Positions 58,860 to 64,000 of a DNA stretch of 64,000 nt are shown piece by piece. The stretch covers positions 8,990,395 through 9,054,394 of the forward strand of contig NW_004624748.1 of assembly GCF_000247695.1 (NCBI RefSeq), given 5' to 3'. The stretch's first letter is position 1, and the number at the start of each line of letters is the position of its first letter. Source of the stretch: Heterocephalus glaber (Eukaryota; Chordata; Mammalia; Rodentia; Bathyergidae). The notes under the pieces are model-generated. The model was not told the DNA's origin, did not search any database, and was given only the letters and a program-made list of their open reading frames with translations. A program made the position numbers and the translations under genes.

Positions 58860-59200
58860 AAGTGCCTATGCCCACAGCAGCCTTGAATTTGAACTAAGCA
58901 GTAGAATTGAATTTGGACTAACTAGTAGCCTCCAATAAGACTTGACTTAAGTCAATTTAGGCCAATTATCAGGCTTAAATTCAAACCAATCAGTAAGCTT
59001 GAATTTGGACCAATCATAGGCTTACAACATCTGTATAAGCAGGTCTCCCCTCACACTTCTTGGGATGGTATAGGACAGCTCCCTCTTGTGCACTGAACCC
59101 CGTATGCTGCAACATAGGCCCTGCTCGCCCTGTTCAAGTAAAGCTTTGCTACAGTGGTCCTGTAAATCTGCTTGGTATTCTCATCCCAAGTGATATGGAA
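58860..59200 (+). promoter_or_regulatory. LTR-like promoter with repeated CCAAT boxes
   Basis: Repeated units of about 20 bp (gaatttggactaactag, gaatttggaccaatcat; ccaat at 58933, 58962, 58986 and 59010), then ctgtataagcagg (TATA-like, about 59030) and caagtaaagctttgc (AGTAAA, about 59138). Looks like the U3-R of an ERV LTR. The following 250 bp may be leader sequence. Confidence 0.55.
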
Positions 59201-59209
59201 AAAAAGGCA

Positions 59210-60790
59210 TAAATGCTTGAGACAGCTTTGTAGAGCTCCAGAGACCAGTAACCAGAAAGTTGACTGACAGTGTTTGGCATTAACTTCTGTCAACCAGCAG
59301 CATTGTCTGGCAGCAGCAGAGACCAGAAACCACTGCTAACTGGTGGCATCAGGGCCTAGAGCTGTAACACTAAGGGCTTGGGGCCACTGGCACTCAAAGC
59401 CTGGAGCCACTAGCAGAGTTGCACTTTGGTGATTTGTGATTCCTCTCCACATTGAGCAAAAGAACCCTCAACTGACTGGCAACCAAGACTGTCTGGTTTC
59501 AAATATTCTCACTATTCCAGGTGGCAAACAATGCTAAAATTAAGAAAATTGCTGCTAACAGAGATCAAATCCATAGCATCACCAGGAAACTATGGTATAG
59601 GAATGAAGCTGAGAGTATTAGTATAAAATCCTTTGTTATGATACCAGAAAGATCCAAGAAATTGCTTCAGAGAATAACAGTTTTAAAAAGTGGCTCCCAG
59701 GAAATCTAAGATTCCTGGGATCTAAGATTCCTTACCTCTTAAGAAAAGCCCAAAGTAGAGGAGGGCTTATCCCTAAGGGATTGGCCAGGTGGAAATTTTG
59801 TCTAATGGCAGGAGACTCACAAAGCTTTTAAGGAACTTACATTGGCAGTTGAATGGCACAGACGGAATATAAAATTTTCAAAGTTTTTTTGGATTCCCAA
59901 ACTTCTGTAGGTAGCAGGAAGGAACAAGAACTTCCCAGGGAAAACATGGGCTACTTTTCATGGAAAATGAAGGACACCTTACAGAGTGAAGCCAAGAGCC
60001 ATGGAGAATTATTTTGTGTCCTTGGGTCTTATCAGGGAACCACTCACTTGTGTCCAAGCATATATCAGAATTGCTGTGGGCTTATGATTCCTGCTTGCTT
60101 CCCAATTCTTATTCCTGAAGAAGAATATACTATTTTATGCCTGTCTCACTCAACCTTATATGCTTGGTTTGGGGGAGTCAATTAACTTGCATCTGTAGTT
60201 CAAGGTGTTTTGTTTGAAAGAAGTTGTACTCAAGGTGCAATACTTAAGGAATAACTCAGGAGACTTACCCATACTTGGAGAGAAGAAAAGATTCTGCACT
60301 TCGAGGTGACTTCTGGGACATAATGGAATGAGACATTGAAGGGCCCTGGGAAGGGATGAGGGCTTTTTTATTTGTTTGTTTTCTGTATGAGAGGAATATA
60401 CAGTTTGCGCTAACATGGCCCCAGTAGTCTTTATCTTCTGATACTCATATTTGTGTCACCCTCTCTTTCACTGTATCAGTGCTCACAACAATGTCTTCCT
60501 ATTGCATTTGACCAGTGGGAGACCTGAGCAAAGACTAGAGGGAGGGAGAGAAGAGGAAAAGGTCAAGGTCCTGATTCTCCGATGCTTTCTCTACCACCCA
60601 TGGACTGGTGGTGACTGGATCCATCTCCCAAAGACTGTGACTTCCGTCTGCTTCTCTCACCAACAGCCAGCAGTCTTTCTGGGTTATGGTAACTACTCTC
60701 TCCTTCTGCCCCATGGTGTGTTGCATTTGTTGTTGGTTCTTCTTTTGCACACTTTAGTAAACAGCCCCTTCACTAAACTGTTTCCATTTC
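59210..60790. other. Intergenic or degraded ERV interior, no gene
   Basis: Contains moderate frames (59521-59709, 59853-60185) without recognised domains. It may be eroded retroviral interior downstream of the LTR-like block; I cannot prove it. Confidence 0.35.
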
Positions 60791-60799
60791 CTAATCTAA

Positions 60800-61165
60800 G
60801 ATCCTGAGACTGTGGCATGGTCCTTCAGGTCCATGCTGTCCTCTGCCTACAAAGCTTTGTGTACCTTTTGCCATAGTCCTCCGTTGTTTCTTTGTTGCTG
60901 GGATGCTCTCTCCAGATCCAACCCAGGGAACTCACTGGTCTCTCCCTCCCTTCACCATTCTAAACTCCATGTAGCTCAGTGGTACAGAGATTACCTACTG
61001 TGTGCAAGGTCCTGGGTTCCCTCCCCAGCACTACAAGAAAAAATCCAACCCCAATAGTCTCTTCTGGGAGACCTTCCCTAAACAGCCCCACTCCAAGCTG
61101 GGTAAGAGCCCCCTGCTCTGTGTTTCCCCCTGTCAGGACAGCTCATTCTATAAAAAATGTTTAGC
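60800..61165. repeat. L2-like fragment interrupted by an old ID SINE
   Basis: ctttgttgctgggatgctct and gggagaccttccctaaacag are L2-like. An ID (gtagctcagtggtacagaga ... ttccctccccagcactacaa, about 60970-61035) lies between. Confidence 0.55.
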
Positions 61166-61319
61166 TTATGAATTAGGGTTCTCTGCATCTGAGGAAGAAA
61201 GCAAGACCTATGTCCATCAGATAGGAGGTGCTAGCACTGACTCTGAGGTGGGACGATTTGTTATGCCTGTCAGTCTAAGTGGCACCAAAATTTATGCCCC
61301 TACTCCATGGTAAGTGGGA

Positions 61320-61452
61320 CCGGGACTTGAACCCAGATCTGCCTGGCTCTGTAGCTCCTGGTCTTTCTACAACTCTATACTGCCTATTTTAAGGGGGATA
61401 GAATTGTTCCTGTCATCTTCCATGGATATGAGCAGGACCTGGGAGACCTCCT
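61320..61452. repeat. Local direct duplication, copy 1
   Basis: gaacccagatctgcctggct is MIR-like; ctcctggtctttctacaact to gagcaggacctggga is repeated about 960 bp downstream. Confidence 0.65.
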
Positions 61453-61454
61453 AG

Positions 61455-61625
61455 ATCAGTTCTAATCAGATGAGGCCCACCTACTTCAAGGAGAACCATC
61501 TGCTTCACCCAGTCTTCAATTCAAATGTTAAATTCATTGAGAAACAGCCATAATAATGCTTCATTAAGTATCTGCAGACCTCCCAGTCCAGTCAAGTAGA
61601 CACATAAACTCAGCCATCACAGTGT
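61455..61625 (+). repeat. 3' part of an ancient LTR-like repeat
   Basis: gatgaggcccacctacttca, gtccagtcaagtagacacat, aactcagccatcaca: end of the class seen at 34724 and 56888. Confidence 0.6.
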
Positions 61626-62274
61626 ACATGAACATGTTTCCACTAAATGTAAATTCCTTGAGGACTGAGACTAGTGTCTTTTATCTCTGAGTCCCAGGGT
61701 GAAATGCAGCTAACAAGATTTGCTGCTGAAACTGACAGTGGTGCTGGCACTGATCAGAGGATTCCTGCTTCTAGGTAAGAAAATGCTGCCTCCTCACTGA
61801 TATCCAAATTTATAATTCTTCCTTCATCGCAAAGTCATTAATTCTGAGGTCTCACATGAAGCCTTGAACTGTTCATGCTGAAATGGAAGCCCATTAAGTC
61901 TGGTATAATCCTTAGTGGAGGAAAGAGAACAGCTTATCATGCCCCCCAGTATTCTAATCCGTGTCACTTCAAGCAAAGTAGGACAAGAAGGTCTTTGGGG
62001 CACTCCCTCATTCAACCTCCCCTTGGATCATCACTGCCTTTTCTTGGAGAAAAACTCTTATGGCACATTTATCCAAGGGGAAGAGGACTCAGATTTCTTG
62101 AATAACTATGAGCTACATACTGTGTATGCAAGTGTATGTAGGCTAGTATATGATCTAATAAATTATTCTTTACACATTACAAATGAAGAGTTTCAGAGAA
62201 GTTGCTTAAATTTTGCTTAAGTGGCACCAAAGGCAGTTACATGGTAGGTGAGAACAGGGCTTGGCTCCAGACCC

Positions 62275-62402
62275 GCCTCTTTTAAGGGTGACAGAATTGT
62301 TCTGTTCCACAGTTCCTGGTCTTTCCACAACTCTGCACTGCCTCTCTCCAGGTAATGGAATTGTTCTGGTCACCTTCCATGGACATAAGGAGGACCTGGG
62401 AA
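62275..62402. repeat. Local direct duplication, copy 2
   Basis: ttcctggtctttccacaact to aggaggacctggga matches copy 1; a gacagaattgttctg sub-unit occurs twice inside this copy. Confidence 0.65.
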
Positions 62403-62974
62403 TCCCTCCAGTTGCCTGCAGTGGGGTGGCTAGTTCTACAGGTTCTTCTTTCTCCAAAATAATGGACTGATCCAGTCTCCTTCAGGTCTCCAGATGTGGT
62501 ACTGTCTTTTCCAACTATGGCTGTAAATAGCTGGTGCCAAAATTCAGGTCATTTTGTGTCTAAACATAGACTGTTTTGGGCTTGAGCTCTGTCAAGCGCA
62601 CTCATACTTATCCCATAAACAGGGAGCAGTACAGGGTGGGGGTCGCCCCTCTGGCCAGCCTGACCAGCTCCCCTGGGCGCCCACAAGCCCTCAGGCCATT
62701 GAGAGATCAGGGCCCGCACAGCGGCAGTGCCAGTCTCTGCCAGGTGAGGTCTCCCTGTGTTCCTCTCACCTGGGCTGTGGCCTTTTCACCTTGTCCCTTA
62801 CCTACAGTTGGCACTTGAAAGTTCACTGTCACATAAATTTCTTACTTCTGTTAAAACAGGAGTTGGCAAATAGTGGGCCCAATTCTACTTGCTACCTATT
62901 TTTATTGTTGGCCCACACCCAACTTCTTTCTTTCACAGATTGTCTCTGGCTGCGTCTCCTAAAATGGCACATTA

Positions 62975-63195
62975 AGTGGTTGCTACAGAGACTGTTTTCA
63001 GTCGGAAAGTGCCCTGATGTTTACTACCTGGCACTTTGCAGAAAAATTGTACCAACTTCTCTAAACAACCCCATGAGGAAAATACAATTATTTTTTATTA
63101 TTTTTGTGTTACAGATTTTAAAAAATGACAATACTAAGTGGTGCAGAGAGCCTCAGTGATTTTAAGGACACAGAGCTGGTCAGCAGAGCCAAATC
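62975..63195. repeat. MIR/L2-like fragment
   Basis: cctggcactttgcagaaaaa, caaccccatgaggaaaatac, aaggacacagagctggtcag. Confidence 0.55.
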
Positions 63196-63199
63196 AAAA

Positions 63200-63640
63200 G
63201 CCAAATGCTTTCCTCTCATGACAGAATTTGTATTCTAGAGAGGAGAAAATAGGGAAGGGCCCATGATCATGTCCTGGAGAAAACAATGGAGGCAAGTTCC
63301 TTCTCTTCAGGATGTACCAGCAGCCGGCCCTCCACCCAGAATGGCAAAAGGGTCTGTAGTGTTCAGGGTGGATATCTTCTTTACTTTTACCTTCCAATTC
63401 CAAAAGCAATCAAAACCTGTACAACACCTAGATGTCCAAGAAATAAAAGTGGAAAAGGTGCATGTAGGAAGGGAATCAGGAGCTCTTCTGAGGAGCTGGC
63501 AGGGCAAACTTCAGGGGTAGCTCTTCTCACTCAGGGTGATCCCTCCCTTCACTCCACAGGGAACAGCATGGTGAAGACAGCTGTGGACACGGTCCTCACT
63601 TCCCAACTCTGTCTAGACAGAGACACTTCTCATTCAAGGG
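63200..63640. other. Intergenic, no gene seen
   Basis: Overlapping short frames on both strands, none with a recognisable protein. Confidence 0.4.
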
Positions 63641-63644
63641 TTTT

Positions 63645-63858
63645 GTTTGTTTTGTAGGACTGGAGACTGCAGCTAGGGCCTTCACACTGAGCTACATCCT
63701 CAGCATCACTGCTCCCCCCAATACCTTTTATTTTTATTTGGGGGCAGGCTCTCCCTAAGTCACTAAATTGCCCAGTCTGGGTTCAAACTTGCCATCCTTC
63801 TGCCTCAGCCTCCTAGAGTGCTGAGATTTATAGGCATGTGCTACTGCACCTGGCTCCT
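63645..63858 (-). repeat. B1-dID SINE (old)
   Basis: ID part gggccttcacactgagctac, then B1 part tttatttgggggcaggctct ... ataggcatgtgctactgcac. Confidence 0.75.
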
Positions 63859-64000
63859 TTGTGTTGAAACAGAGGCATAAAGCTTTTGCTTCTCATGAGA
63901 AGGCATCACTACTATCAGTAGTTAATAGCAGCCCACTCAAGGCTTCGCTCAGGAGTTAGTCTCATTCTCCTTACTCACTGCTATGGCTTGTGACTAGATG

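Noticed and set aside
62554..63159. 201-codon frame
   Set aside because: Crosses MIR/L2-like sequence and resembles no known protein.
1..64000. CRISPR arrays, prokaryotic operons, defence systems
   Set aside because: Introns, SINEs and ERVs show nuclear mammalian DNA; no spaced direct-repeat array found.

Overview
This is mammalian nuclear DNA: an AT-rich, intron-rich, SINE-dense window. I infer a rodent outside the mouse/rat group. It carries B1 (7SL-derived) SINEs, dimeric B1-dID SINEs and many young tRNA-derived ID-type SINEs (A-box TAGCTCAGTGG, B-box GTTCGATCCC, tail after GGTACC), and I see no B2 or B4. That mix is known from squirrel-, dormouse- and beaver-type lineages. I cannot name the species.

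Region 1 (1-21345) is the 3' half of ZC3H13 on the + strand. Seven coding exons (1548-1651, 1965-3158, 4014-4529, 8483-8632, 10101-10301, 14294-14457, 20412-20582) join in phase without an internal stop. They encode the C-terminal 832 residues of a protein that is about 1,670 aa in mammals. A 3'UTR follows, with AATAAA at 21313. ZC3H13 is a subunit of the nuclear m6A-writer regulatory complex (WTAP/VIRMA/HAKAI/RBM15). The introns hold SINEs, an old L1 3' end, a Tigger-like fossil and a 226-bp hAT transposon with an 8-bp target duplication.

Region 2 (about 21.4-64 kb) is intergenic. I find no cellular gene there. It is built from repeats: ancient L2/MIR/MaLR/hAT fossils, several LTRs with recognisable TATA and polyadenylation signals, and two class I (gammaretrovirus-like) endogenous proviruses of one family. 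The + copy (31044-32309) has a perfect ATCC target duplication and lies inside an older LTR. It loses its interior to a 100-N assembly gap and carries an 83-bp tandem duplication that repeats the U5/primer-binding-site region. The - copy (44764-52577) is nearly full length: LTR, leader, gag, pol, env, LTR. It is disabled by in-frame stops, one env frameshift, loss of the protease/zinc-knuckle segment and an ID SINE inside integrase.

I found no undescribed multi-gene system. The items most worth checking are the hAT element (possible horizontally transferred family), the primer-binding-site duplication in the + LTR, and two splice-site ambiguities in ZC3H13.
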